NCBI RefSeq assembly: GCF_040451425.1
Contig: NZ_CP144374.1
Span: 930,001-994,000 of the forward strand
From: Thermodesulfovibrio sp. 3462-1
Lineage (GTDB): Bacteria; Nitrospirota; Thermodesulfovibrionia; Thermodesulfovibrionales; Thermodesulfovibrionaceae
DNA length: 64,000 nucleotides
Direction of reading: 5' to 3'
The notes under the pieces are model-generated. The model was not told the DNA's origin. It did not search any database and was given only the letters and a program-made list of their open reading frames with translations. Shown here in pieces: positions 36,420-45,201 of this stretch; within the stretch, counting starts at the first letter, position 1; every line of letters starts with the position of its first letter. The translations under genes were made by a program, and so were the position numbers.

Positions 36420-36809
36420 TTAAAATACACCAAGAAGACTTAAAGCAAGAATAAGAAGACCCGCAACAGCAACTCTTTTTACTGCAATAGGACTAATCCT
36501 TTTAGCAATTTTTGGACCTATAAATCCACCTAATATAGCTGCTGGAAACATTATGAGGAAAAAGATTAAATCGAAATTTCCAAATCCGTAATGCCTTGCA
36601 GTTCCCATCAGAGTGTTAAAGAAAATTGCAAGAAGAGAACTTCCTACGACAACATACATTGGTAGCCTCATAAACACTGTCATAAGAGGAACCATAAAAG
36701 GACCACCACCAAATCCAAACATTGATGACATTATTGCAATAAGAAAAGCGCCTGGTATACCTATGGCTAAATTTGCTTTAAATTCCTGTCCCCAGAATTC
36801 TATTTTCAT
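36420..36809 (-). CDS. TSUP (TauE/SafE) permease, second half
   Basis: The 129-residue protein has four membrane helices and the TSUP repeat motif MFGFGGGPFMVPLM near residue 30, plus GGFIGPKIAKRI near residue 95. TSUP permeases carry sulfite, thiosulfate, sulfoacetate and other organosulfur anions and normally have two such repeats. Here this single repeat starts two bases after the end of the gene that holds the first repeat, so the two products likely pair. It lies 14 bases before the molybdoenzyme gene. Confidence 0.85.
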   Translation of the reverse strand: MKIEFWGQEFKANLAIGIPGAFLIAIMSSMFGFGGGPFMVPLMTVFMRLPMYVVVGSSLLAIFFNTLMGTARHYGFGNFDLIFFLIMFPAAILGGFIGPKIAKRISPIAVKRVAVAGLLILALSLLGVF

Positions 36810-36811
36810 AG

Positions 36812-38059
36812 TTATTTACCTCCTTCTGATTTTTTCTTTGCTGCTTCTTCAGCTCTCTTTTTAAATTCTTTTAAAATTGCCTGCTCTTTCTTATTTTTTT
36901 CAAGATACTTTGGAGTTGTCTGCCAGAACATCAATGCTGCAAGTATAATGAGAACCCAACCGAAAAGAAATTTATACTGCTCAAGAGTTATTAATTCTGT
37001 AAGTTTTGGCCCTATAAATCCTCCAACTGCCATTGCTAATCCAAGAGTAATTCCAAGTTTCCAGCTTATAAATTTGATTTTTGAATAATTATATATTCCT
37101 GTTGCCTGAGAGAAAAGAACTGTTGGCATAACTGAACCAGCTACTACTGTATGAGGCAGCCCCAGCATTACAAGAACTGGATTTAAAATAAAACCACCAC
37201 CAGCACCCATAACAACACCAAATGTGGTAATTGCTAATGTTAGAAGGAATGGCCAGAATATATTCACAGTTCTTCCAGCATTTGGCAAGTAAACATTTGG
37301 AAAGGATACAACATTTTCAATTACAACAGGTTCACTTTTTATATCCTTATCAACTTTGGCAACCACGAAATATTTTCCAGGAGCTACATTTGATGGAAGC
37401 TCAACTGAAGCTTTAAAAGAGCCATTCTCTTCAATCTTTAGATTGGATGAAAATATAGCTCCAATGCTTCTAAATCTTGCTTTTAACAACTGCATGGACC
37501 TACGCTTGTTTTCCTTTTCATCCATTGGCTCAAGCTTTGTGCCTCTTGAACCAATTATGCTTGCCCAGAGAGTTGTCTGGTATCTATCAATTTTGATTTT
37601 TGCTGGATAACCATAAACTGTATCAGCACCAGATTTTTTTATAATTTCAGAAACGCTCCACTTCTTACCTTTGGCTTTTTCTTCCTCTAATACAGATTTA
37701 TACTTTTCTGGAAGAATTAATTTGTAAAAGCCAGGCATCTCATCGGTCATGTAGAAAATATAAGGCCTCTTTCCTGTTCTTGGGTCAGGATCTGAATCAA
37801 GCCTTGCAGCTCTCACTGTTTTTTCTGACCATACTTCAATATACACATCTCGTCCTGCTGGTGCTTTACCAGTAATTGTTATCTTACCACCACCTGAAAG
37901 CTGGTTTTTGTCAACCTTAATTTCAATCTTTCCCTCTGACAGTGCTTCTGCTGATTTCTGCTCTGCAGGCTTTGTTTCCGCTGCCTTCTGAGCATACCCC
38001 ACTGTGGAAAAAGATACAATGACAATCAAAATTGTGATAAAGGTTAAAAATTGTTTCAT
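36812..38059 (-). CDS. TSUP permease, first half, with large extracytoplasmic domain
   Basis: The 415-residue protein has a signal peptide (1-23), then an extracytoplasmic region (about 24-265) with probable beta-sandwich segments (KITITGKAPAGRDVYIEVW; ASVELPSNVAPGKYFVVAKV). A single TSUP repeat follows with four helices and the motifs MGAGGGFILNPVLVMLG near 290 and GGFIGPKLTELI near 350. A charged cytoplasmic tail (about 385-415) ends it. The domain may capture a sulfur anion and hand it to the permease formed with the next gene. AAGGAGG seven bases before the ATG supports the start. It is the first gene of the molybdoenzyme-nuo operon. Confidence 0.85.
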   Translation of the reverse strand: MKQFLTFITILIVIVSFSTVGYAQKAAETKPAEQKSAEALSEGKIEIKVDKNQLSGGGKITITGKAPAGRDVYIEVWSEKTVRAARLDSDPDPRTGKRPYIFYMTDEMPGFYKLILPEKYKSVLEEEKAKGKKWSVSEIIKKSGADTVYGYPAKIKIDRYQTTLWASIIGSRGTKLEPMDEKENKRRSMQLLKARFRSIGAIFSSNLKIEENGSFKASVELPSNVAPGKYFVVAKVDKDIKSEPVVIENVVSFPNVYLPNAGRTVNIFWPFLLTLAITTFGVVMGAGGGFILNPVLVMLGLPHTVVAGSVMPTVLFSQATGIYNYSKIKFISWKLGITLGLAMAVGGFIGPKLTELITLEQYKFLFGWVLIILAALMFWQTTPKYLEKNKKEQAILKEFKKRAEEAAKKKSEGGK

Positions 38060-38238
38060 AAGTCTTCCTCCTTAATTTTTTCATCTTGCAATCAAAATTT
38101 GTATAATCAACTACTACATCAGCTGGAATGCCTCCAAAAATCACTGTTTGCCCTTTCACCCCCTTTTCTTAAAGAATTTCCTCTGCCACTAAAATTTTTC
38201 TATGAATTACCTCCTGAAAAGAGTTTAAAAAAGAGATT

Positions 38239-38254
38239 AACAAAAAATATGCCA
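38239..38254 (-). promoter_or_regulatory. Weak candidate sigma-54 promoter of the TSUP-nuo operon
   Basis: The minus strand reads TGGCATATTTTTTGTT. The -24 GG element is good and the -12 element is TTGT rather than TTGC. Spacing is correct (GG to the -12 doublet, 10 bases). It lies about 180 bases before the TSUP start and 45-105 bases downstream of two activator-like palindromes. Confidence 0.3.
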
Positions 38255-38296
38255 CAGATAACTTATTGAAAAATAAGAAACTTAAGTTGAGGCAAT

Positions 38297-38347
38297 TGTC
38301 CAGAATGGAACAGTTTTGAAGGGCTGCTGTCCCAAATGGGACAGCAG
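38297..38347. promoter_or_regulatory. Two copies of a 16-bp palindromic motif, 31 bp apart
   Basis: TGTCCAGAATGGAACA (38297-38312) and TGTCCCAAATGGGACA (38328-38343) agree at 13 of 16 positions and start 31 bases apart, about three helical turns. The second is the core of a perfect 10-bp inverted repeat (38324-38333 with 38338-38347). The form fits sites for a dimeric activator, such as NtrC-family enhancer-binding proteins, upstream of the TSUP-nuo operon. The hairpin also lies just after the aconitase stop, so it could act in termination, though no T run follows on that strand. Confidence 0.5.
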
Positions 38348-38357
38348 ATTAATTTTT

Positions 38358-40295
38358 TTAACTTAAAACCTTATTTCTTACATATGGCAAAAGACCACCA
38401 ATTAAAATTAGTTCCTTTTCCTTTGCATTCAGATTTGAATAAACATCAAAGGATTTATTTTTTGTAAGATTTACAACTGTATACCTCTGGTCATTTTTTA
38501 TAGCCTGAGTTTCAATTTTTAGAATATCTCCTTTTTCAATAGATTCATAGTCTTCCGGATTTGAAAATAACAGTGGCAGAATTCCAAAGTTAATTAGATT
38601 TGCCCTGTGAATTCTTGCAAAAGATTTAGCAATAACAGCTTTAATACCAAGATACATTGGTGCAATTGCAGCATGTTCACGAGAAGAGCCCTGTCCGTAG
38701 TTTTCACCTCCTACAATAATTCCTCCACCCTTAGTTTTTGCCTCCATTGCTCTTGAATAGAAGGATTCATCAATATTTTTAAAAGTAAACTTTGAAATTT
38801 CTGGTATATTTGATCGGTAAGGTAAAACCTGGGAGCCTGCTGGTAAAATATCATCAGTTGTGATGTTGTCTCCAAGTTTGAGTAAAACCTCTGCCTGGAT
38901 TGTCTCTTCAAGGGGTTCTTTTACTGGAACTTCTTTTATGTTTGGACCTTTGATTATTTTAATATTTCTATCTTTTTTTGGTGTAATTAGCATATTGTCA
39001 TTTACTGAGAAAACCTCAGGCTCATTGACTTCCTCTAAAGGAATTTCTGCTTCAAATGGATCAACTATCTCGCCTTTGATGGCTGTTAAGGCACAAACTA
39101 CTGGAGATGCAAGATAAACAAGGGCATCCTTTGTTCCTGATCTTCCTTTAAAGTTTCTGTTATAGGAACGAACAGAGACCTGACCGCTTCCTGGTGCGCC
39201 TCCCATTCCAATGCAAGGACCACAGGCAGATTCAAGAATTCTTGCGCCAGCTCTGATCATTGTTTCAATATCACCATTATGAGCAAGCATTTCATAAACC
39301 TGTTTAGACCCAGGATTTATAAAAAGAGTCACATCCTCGTGAACTGTTCTTCCTTTGAGAATTGAAGCAACTGTCTTCATCATCTTGTAGGAAGAGTTTG
39401 TGCAGGAGCCAATGCATACCTGATGAACCTTTGTTCCTTTGATATTCCTTACAGGCACCACATTGTCAGGACTGTGAGGTTGCGCTATCATTGGTTCAAT
39501 TTCCGATAAATCAAGCTCTATAATTTCAGAGTATTCAGCATCTTCATCTGCTTCAAGAGGTATCCATTGATGCCGCCTTCCCTGAGCTTTAAGAAATCTG
39601 AGAGTATTTTCATCGCTCGGGAAAATGGAGGTGGTTGCACCAAGTTCTGCACCCATGTTTGTTATTGTTGCTCTCTCAGTTACGGAAAGGTCTTTAACAC
39701 CTGTTCCACCATATTCAAATATTTTCCCTACTCCTCCTTTGACAGAAAGCATTTTTAATAGAGTTAGGATAACATCCATAGCAGTAACATAGGGTCTTCT
39801 GAGCTTTCCAAAAAGATTTATACGAACAATTTTGGGCATAGTAAACTCAAAAGGCATTCCTGCCATAACAGAAGCTGCCTCAAGTCCACCAACTCCTATT
39901 GCTATCATTCCCATTCCACCACCTGTTGGTGTATGGCTATCTGTGCCAAGAGCAATTAAACCTGGAGCAGCAAATCTTTCAAGATGAACCTGATGACATA
40001 TACCATTGCCAGGTCTTGAAAAATAAGCACCAAAACGAGCAGCAGCAGTTCTTAAAAATAAATGGTCATCAGCATTCATGAAATTACTCTGAAGCATGTT
40101 ATGGTCTACATAGGAAACTGCAAGAGGTACTCTTACTCTGTCAAGTCCGATCGCTTCAAATTCAAGCCATGCCATTGTGCCTGTAGCATCCTGAGTGTAA
40201 ACCTGATCAACTCTTAAGCTAACAAGGCTTCCTTCCTTTAAGTCGCCAGATACAAGATGGGCTTCCATTATTTTTTCCACAATATTTTTTCCCAT
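38358..40295 (-). CDS. Aconitate hydratase (short, Aquifex-type)
   Basis: The 645-residue protein has the aconitase 4Fe-4S ligands CIGSCTNSS near residue 290 and ACGPCIGMGG near residue 355, and a C-terminal swivel domain (from about 470) with QGSSREHAA near residue 550. It isomerises citrate and isocitrate. The length fits the short LeuC/AcnA-like Aquifex-type family, not the roughly 900-residue AcnA or AcnB. It stands alone, divergent from lysA, with a shared 81-base promoter region. No citrate synthase or isocitrate dehydrogenase gene is nearby. Confidence 0.92.
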   Translation of the reverse strand: MGKNIVEKIMEAHLVSGDLKEGSLVSLRVDQVYTQDATGTMAWLEFEAIGLDRVRVPLAVSYVDHNMLQSNFMNADDHLFLRTAAARFGAYFSRPGNGICHQVHLERFAAPGLIALGTDSHTPTGGGMGMIAIGVGGLEAASVMAGMPFEFTMPKIVRINLFGKLRRPYVTAMDVILTLLKMLSVKGGVGKIFEYGGTGVKDLSVTERATITNMGAELGATTSIFPSDENTLRFLKAQGRRHQWIPLEADEDAEYSEIIELDLSEIEPMIAQPHSPDNVVPVRNIKGTKVHQVCIGSCTNSSYKMMKTVASILKGRTVHEDVTLFINPGSKQVYEMLAHNGDIETMIRAGARILESACGPCIGMGGAPGSGQVSVRSYNRNFKGRSGTKDALVYLASPVVCALTAIKGEIVDPFEAEIPLEEVNEPEVFSVNDNMLITPKKDRNIKIIKGPNIKEVPVKEPLEETIQAEVLLKLGDNITTDDILPAGSQVLPYRSNIPEISKFTFKNIDESFYSRAMEAKTKGGGIIVGGENYGQGSSREHAAIAPMYLGIKAVIAKSFARIHRANLINFGILPLLFSNPEDYESIEKGDILKIETQAIKNDQRYTVVNLTKNKSFDVYSNLNAKEKELILIGGLLPYVRNKVLS

Positions 40296-40333
40296 TGAAT
40301 CCTCCTTTCATATCACAAATCCTTGAAAGATTT

Positions 40334-40349
40334 AGTATAATATTATACT
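40334..40349. promoter_or_regulatory. Perfect AT palindrome with -10 elements in both directions
   Basis: AGTATAATATTATACT is a perfect 16-bp palindrome in the gap between the divergent aconitase and lysA genes. It carries TATAAT on each strand, so it could serve as back-to-back -10 elements. On the aconitase side TTGAAT lies 18 bases before a TATACT. No convincing -35 is seen for lysA. Confidence 0.4.
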
Positions 40350-40376
40350 TCACAAAAATTCAAAAAGGAGGATGCT

Positions 40377-41633
40377 GTGCACTTTTTTACTTATCGAAAC
40401 GGAGAACTCTTTGCAGAGGATGTGCCTGTTAAGGAATTAGTAAAAGAGTTTGGAACTCCTCTTTATATTTATAGTTATGGCACTTTAATAAGACACATAA
40501 GAGCCTATGAAGAAGCCTTTTGCGAAATCCCGCACATTATATGCTATGCTGTAAAAGCAAATTCAAACCTTGCAATACTAACTCTTTTCGCTGAGCTTGG
40601 AATTGGTGCAGATATTGTATCTGGAGGAGAACTTTTCAGGGCATTGAAAGCAGGAATAAAACCTTTTAGAATCGTTTTCGCAGGAGTTGGAAAAACAGAA
40701 GAAGAAATTGAGTATGCACTTAAAAATAATATTCTTATGTTCAATGTGGAATCTGAATTAGAGCTTTACAAAATAAACGAGATAGCGAAAAAACTGAAAA
40801 AACAGGCAAGAGTTGCCTTAAGAATAAATCCTGATATTGATCCAAAAACACACAAATATATTGCAACAGGATTGAAAACAAGCAAATTCGGAATTCCCAT
40901 AGCTAAGGCAGTTGAATACTACAAAGTGGCAAAGTCCCTTGAAAATATAAAAATAATCGGAATACATAAACACATTGGCTCACAGATTACAGAAACAGAT
41001 GCTTATGTGGAGGCTCTGAGGAAACTCCTTGAACTTTATGAAAAACTTGCTCAGGCAGATGTGGATATAGAATATATTGACATTGGCGGTGGTCTCGGAA
41101 TTACCTATAAAGATGAAGAACCTCCTCATCCAAAAGAGCTTGCAAATGCCTTAATTCCTTTAATTAAAAATCAAAAAGGCAAATTAATAGTTGAACCAGG
41201 CAGATCAATTGTTGGAAATGCCGGAATTCTTGTTACAAAAGTTTTATATACAAAACAAACAGATGTGAAAAACTTCATAATAGTTGATGCAGGCATGAAT
41301 GATCTTATGAGGCCTACTTTATATGGCTCTTATCATGAAATTTTGCCAGTAACCCAGGGAAAAAGACAAAAAATTGTGGCAGATGTTGTTGGTCCAATAT
41401 GTGAATCAGGCGATTTCCTTGCAAAGGATAGAGAAATTGAGAAAGTCTCTCCAGGACAATATCTTGCTGTAATGAGTGCTGGTGCTTATGGATTCAGCAT
41501 GTCATCAAACTACAACAGCAGACCCAGAGCTGCTGAGGTCCTTGTAAAGGGTGAACAGTATGCATTGATAAGAAAGCGTGAAACCTATAAAGATTTAATA
41601 AAAAATGAAATCATACCGGAGGATTTGCTCTAA
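40377..41633 (+). CDS. lysA: Diaminopimelate decarboxylase
   Basis: The 418-residue PLP enzyme has the alanine-racemase-type barrel with the PLP lysine in YAVKANSNLAI near residue 60, GIHKHIGSQI near residue 200, and the C-terminal active-site CESGDFLA near residue 340. It makes lysine from meso-diaminopimelate. The start is GTG at 40377, with AGGAGG five bases upstream. Its last base overlaps the dapF start (TAATG). Both genes serve the lysine and peptidoglycan DAP pathway. Confidence 0.97.
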   Translation: MHFFTYRNGELFAEDVPVKELVKEFGTPLYIYSYGTLIRHIRAYEEAFCEIPHIICYAVKANSNLAILTLFAELGIGADIVSGGELFRALKAGIKPFRIVFAGVGKTEEEIEYALKNNILMFNVESELELYKINEIAKKLKKQARVALRINPDIDPKTHKYIATGLKTSKFGIPIAKAVEYYKVAKSLENIKIIGIHKHIGSQITETDAYVEALRKLLELYEKLAQADVDIEYIDIGGGLGITYKDEEPPHPKELANALIPLIKNQKGKLIVEPGRSIVGNAGILVTKVLYTKQTDVKNFIIVDAGMNDLMRPTLYGSYHEILPVTQGKRQKIVADVVGPICESGDFLAKDREIEKVSPGQYLAVMSAGAYGFSMSSNYNSRPRAAEVLVKGEQYALIRKRETYKDLIKNEIIPEDLL

Positions 41634-42472
41634 TGGGAAAAATTAATTTCGTAAAAATGCATGGACTTGGCAATGACTTTATATTGATTGATTGCCTAAA
41701 TCAGGAGTTAACTGAGCCTTCCCAGTTTGCCATTAAGTATTGTAATCGTCGTTTTGGAATCGGTGCTGACCAGCTTTTGCTTTTGTATCCTTCTAAGATT
41801 GCGGATTTTAAAATGAGAATTTTTAATGCTGATGGCTCAGAGGTTGAGATGTGCGGAAATGGAATAAGATGTTTTGCAAAGTATATATGGGATAGAAAAT
41901 TAACAGATAAAGAAATTTTAGAGGTGGAAACGCTTGCTGGAATTATTAAACCCAGAAAGATTGGCGAGCTTGTTCAGGTTGATATGGGAGAACCTGAATT
42001 CAGTCCTTCAAAAATTCCAGTTGATATAGAAGGTGAAAAGGCTTTTGATTTAATCCTTGAAATCAGTGGATGGCACGCAAGGATAAACTGCATAAGCATG
42101 GGGAATCCTCATGCAGTTATATTTCTTGATGAAGAACCAAAATACTTTGCTGTTACAAAATATGGTCCACTGATTGAAAATCATCCAATCTTTCCAAAGA
42201 AAACAAATGTAGAATTTGCTTATGTAAAAAATTCGCATGAAATAACAATGCGCGTTTGGGAAAGAGGTGCAGGAGAAACCCTTGCCTGTGGAACAGGAGC
42301 CTGTGCTACTGCAGTTGCTGCAATGGTAAAAGGACTTACAGAGAAAAAAGTTACAGTTCATCTGCTTGGTGGAGATTTACTGATTGAATGGGCAGAGGAT
42401 GGACACATTTATATGACAGGTCCTGCTGAGGAAGTTTTTGAAGGAACTGTCAAAGTTCCACAAATTGGCTGA
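41633..42472 (+). CDS. dapF: Diaminopimelate epimerase
   Basis: The 279-residue protein has both active-site cysteines of DapF: EMCGNGIRCFAKY near residue 73 and ACGTGACATA near residue 222. It interconverts LL- and meso-diaminopimelate. It overlaps lysA by one base. Its 3' end overlaps the 3' end of the convergent addB gene by 64 bases, with both frames encoding real C-terminal sequence. Confidence 0.97.
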   Translation: MGKINFVKMHGLGNDFILIDCLNQELTEPSQFAIKYCNRRFGIGADQLLLLYPSKIADFKMRIFNADGSEVEMCGNGIRCFAKYIWDRKLTDKEILEVETLAGIIKPRKIGELVQVDMGEPEFSPSKIPVDIEGEKAFDLILEISGWHARINCISMGNPHAVIFLDEEPKYFAVTKYGPLIENHPIFPKKTNVEFAYVKNSHEITMRVWERGAGETLACGTGACATAVAAMVKGLTEKKVTVHLLGGDLLIEWAEDGHIYMTGPAEEVFEGTVKVPQIG

Positions 42473-45201
42473 TAATCGCAGAGTCTGCATTTACTCTTGA
42501 AATCAAAAGCTGGTAAAAAGGGAATATTTTTATCCTTTATCTCATTAATCAGTTTTTCTATCACAGTTGATACAATTTTTAGGCATTCTTTTCTGTCATT
42601 TTGATTTAAAGGATCAAATCTCATTGTATCATCAATGAGCAAAGCTTTTCCCAGCAGAAAGTAACAACCTTTCAAATCAAAAACATTGAGTTTGTGTTTT
42701 TTTGCATACAGCAGAATATAAAGAGGAATTTGAAGACTGCCAATGTATTTGTGCCAGCTTTCTCTATCAGCTATATCAAGTTTATCAAATTTTATTTTGT
42801 AATGCTGCTCAGTTCCTGATATCTTGTAATCCACAATACTGATAGACTCATCTATGCTTTCAACTAAGTCTATTCTATAATTAAAATTTACATTAAAAAT
42901 ACACTCTTCTACGAGTTCTTCCACTTCAAGAATTTTTAACCGATGATTTTTACTCAATTTTTTGTAATACTCTATTAATTGAAAAAGCCTTTGAAGTATC
43001 TGAAGTTTTATTAAATAAGCTCTACCTGTTATTTTACTGCCATACTTTTTTAAAAATATATCCCTGACAATAAATTCTATATCATTTCCAAAATCATCAG
43101 GATTGAGTTTTTTATTTTTTCTTAACTTGAAATATTCTTTCAATGATTCATGAACAATTGTGCCAATATCAGAGTGTTCAAGTTCAGCGGAAAGCTCTTT
43201 TTTCTTTTTTAATTTCAACACATAGGAATAATAAAATTTCAATCCACAGTCAAGATAATCATCAATTGCAGAAGGTGAAAAACATAGATTATTTATAACT
43301 TCCATTGTTTCCTCTGATTTATAAATTTCAGCAGGTTTTCTTGTTGTTAGATTTACTGCCCAAGAAAGCGACTTTACAGATATATCAATTCTCCGAGATA
43401 TGCTTTTTTCTGCCTCCCATATAATTTTTTCAATAAATCTGGATCTCTCATTTCTATCATTTTTTATGTAGCAAAGATGAACCTCTTCAGCACCATCTAT
43501 TAAAAGTGAAAAATAGTAATAAATAAGTTTTTCTCTATCATGATAAGTAGGCAAACCAAGAATCTTTTTTACTTTATAAGGCATCAAATAATCTTCTGAA
43601 AGCGGAGGGAAAATCCCCTCATTTAAATCAAGAAATATAATTTTTTTAAATTTAATGTTTCTAGTCTCAAGAAACCCCAGTATCTGTAAGCCTTTAAGAG
43701 GTGTACCGGGAAGGGGAACATTTCCAAACATAATAAGATTTTTAAAAAAGTTGAAATATGACGCTAAATGCTCAAATTGAAAATTCTTTATCAAAGAGTT
43801 GAGAATTTTATCAAATTGAGCGATAAAAGCCTCAACATAGGGATAAAATAAAGGATGAAATCTTGCTGTAGTTTTCTCATAAACAAAAATAAGCACATCT
43901 CTACAGTTCTTTATAAATTCTTCAATATTTTTAACGGATGTAAACTTTTTTATTGTGTTGTTATGAATCATTTCAATGTGATGTCTTATATCATCTACTG
44001 TAAGATTGAAATCCTTTAAGTTTGAAGCTACTGCTACTGGTATTTCTTTCTCAATCCATTCAAGCTCAACAAAGGTAATTTCTTTAGATATTAACAAATT
44101 CTCCATTTCATGAAAAATAATTCTGCTCAATTCAGCACTGTTTTTAATAAGAACATTTTTTGTATATGGATGAAGTATAAATTTCAGATACAAAGGAGTA
44201 TAAAACTGATTATTATTTTCAATGGAATTTACAACTTCAAAGAGATTAATAAAAAATCCATAAATTGGGGTTCTGTTCAGTGGATAGCCCATTGATATGT
44301 TATAATTTTCCTCCTTCAAAAAGGGGATACCCTGTCTTAAAAGAGGAAAAAGTGTGTCAGATTTTGGTAGAACTATAACTGTTTTTTCATCAATCGCTGA
44401 TTTTTCCATAATTCTACCCACTACCTTTACCTCTGCATGCGTATCAGGGCAACTGTAAAGATTTATTTTACTGAAAAGTTTTTCATTAAATTCAGGTTCT
44501 TTCTGAAAAATAAAATAAAAGTTTTTGCTCTTAGATAGCTTTTCAAGAATTCTTTTTTCAGAGGCTGTAAAAGCAAAAAAACCAGCATAAATCAAATTTT
44601 TAAATTCCAGATCTTGCAAATTCACAGAATCAGCCACTTTTCTATATCTTAATGCTCTGGTTGACAGATGCTTTCGGATCAATTCTTCATAAAAATTCTC
44701 ATAAACCACTGAAAGAAATCTTAATTTTTCCTGGGATTTTATCGGAATATCAATTAGAGTCTCCACTTCTTTAAGCTTATTTATATGAATTTCTTCAATG
44801 TAAAGTTCTTCAAAAAGGTTAAAAAGTTTGAAACCAAAGGAGATAAAGTTATCAAACTTTTTAAAAAAAGGACTCAATAAATTGTGTTTTAAACATATTT
44901 CATAGATGATGCCAACAGCTTCAATTGTTTCAATTGGAGAAGCATTACTCGTTTTTCTAAATAACAATTCTACAAACTCATCTGCTGAAAAAACCTTAGG
45001 TGGAATAAAGGACTGTCTTATTTTTTGAGCAAGAACTTTTTTTAAATAATGTGATGGTCTTTTCCCTGGAAAAACAATAAAATTTGCAGAATAATCATAT
45101 CCATCACTATAAATAATATCTACGATTTTTTGAATTATGTCTTCAGCGCTATCAATTGCAATAATCTGTTCCTCTTTTAGAAAATTCAATTTATCTATCA
45201 A
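42409..45201 (-). CDS. addB: AddB-like helicase-nuclease subunit
   Basis: The 930-residue protein has a degenerate UvrD-like helicase region without an intact Walker A (FPGKRPS near residue 45). A C-terminal RecB-type nuclease domain carries YRIDLVES and SIVDYKISG near residue 785. Four cysteines that fit an iron-sulfur clamp are present: one in LDCGLKFYYS near residue 655 and three in CRLCDYQPIC near residue 910. This is the AddB architecture. With AddA it resects double-strand breaks for RecA. It starts 11 bases inside the addA end and converges on dapF with a 64-base overlap. Confidence 0.85.
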   Translation of the reverse strand: MIDKLNFLKEEQIIAIDSAEDIIQKIVDIIYSDGYDYSANFIVFPGKRPSHYLKKVLAQKIRQSFIPPKVFSADEFVELLFRKTSNASPIETIEAVGIIYEICLKHNLLSPFFKKFDNFISFGFKLFNLFEELYIEEIHINKLKEVETLIDIPIKSQEKLRFLSVVYENFYEELIRKHLSTRALRYRKVADSVNLQDLEFKNLIYAGFFAFTASEKRILEKLSKSKNFYFIFQKEPEFNEKLFSKINLYSCPDTHAEVKVVGRIMEKSAIDEKTVIVLPKSDTLFPLLRQGIPFLKEENYNISMGYPLNRTPIYGFFINLFEVVNSIENNNQFYTPLYLKFILHPYTKNVLIKNSAELSRIIFHEMENLLISKEITFVELEWIEKEIPVAVASNLKDFNLTVDDIRHHIEMIHNNTIKKFTSVKNIEEFIKNCRDVLIFVYEKTTARFHPLFYPYVEAFIAQFDKILNSLIKNFQFEHLASYFNFFKNLIMFGNVPLPGTPLKGLQILGFLETRNIKFKKIIFLDLNEGIFPPLSEDYLMPYKVKKILGLPTYHDREKLIYYYFSLLIDGAEEVHLCYIKNDRNERSRFIEKIIWEAEKSISRRIDISVKSLSWAVNLTTRKPAEIYKSEETMEVINNLCFSPSAIDDYLDCGLKFYYSYVLKLKKKKELSAELEHSDIGTIVHESLKEYFKLRKNKKLNPDDFGNDIEFIVRDIFLKKYGSKITGRAYLIKLQILQRLFQLIEYYKKLSKNHRLKILEVEELVEECIFNVNFNYRIDLVESIDESISIVDYKISGTEQHYKIKFDKLDIADRESWHKYIGSLQIPLYILLYAKKHKLNVFDLKGCYFLLGKALLIDDTMRFDPLNQNDRKECLKIVSTVIEKLINEIKDKNIPFLPAFDFKSKCRLCDYQPICGTLTVPSKTSSAGPVI

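Noticed and set aside
38239-38254. Firm sigma-54 promoter call
   Set aside because: The -12 element has GT instead of the near-invariant GC, so only a low-confidence feature is given.
38324-38347. Perfect 10-bp hairpin read as the aconitase terminator
   Set aside because: No T run follows on the aconitase strand; the T run lies on the other strand, where no gene needs termination. The nearby second copy of the motif favours a binding site, although a dual role is not excluded.
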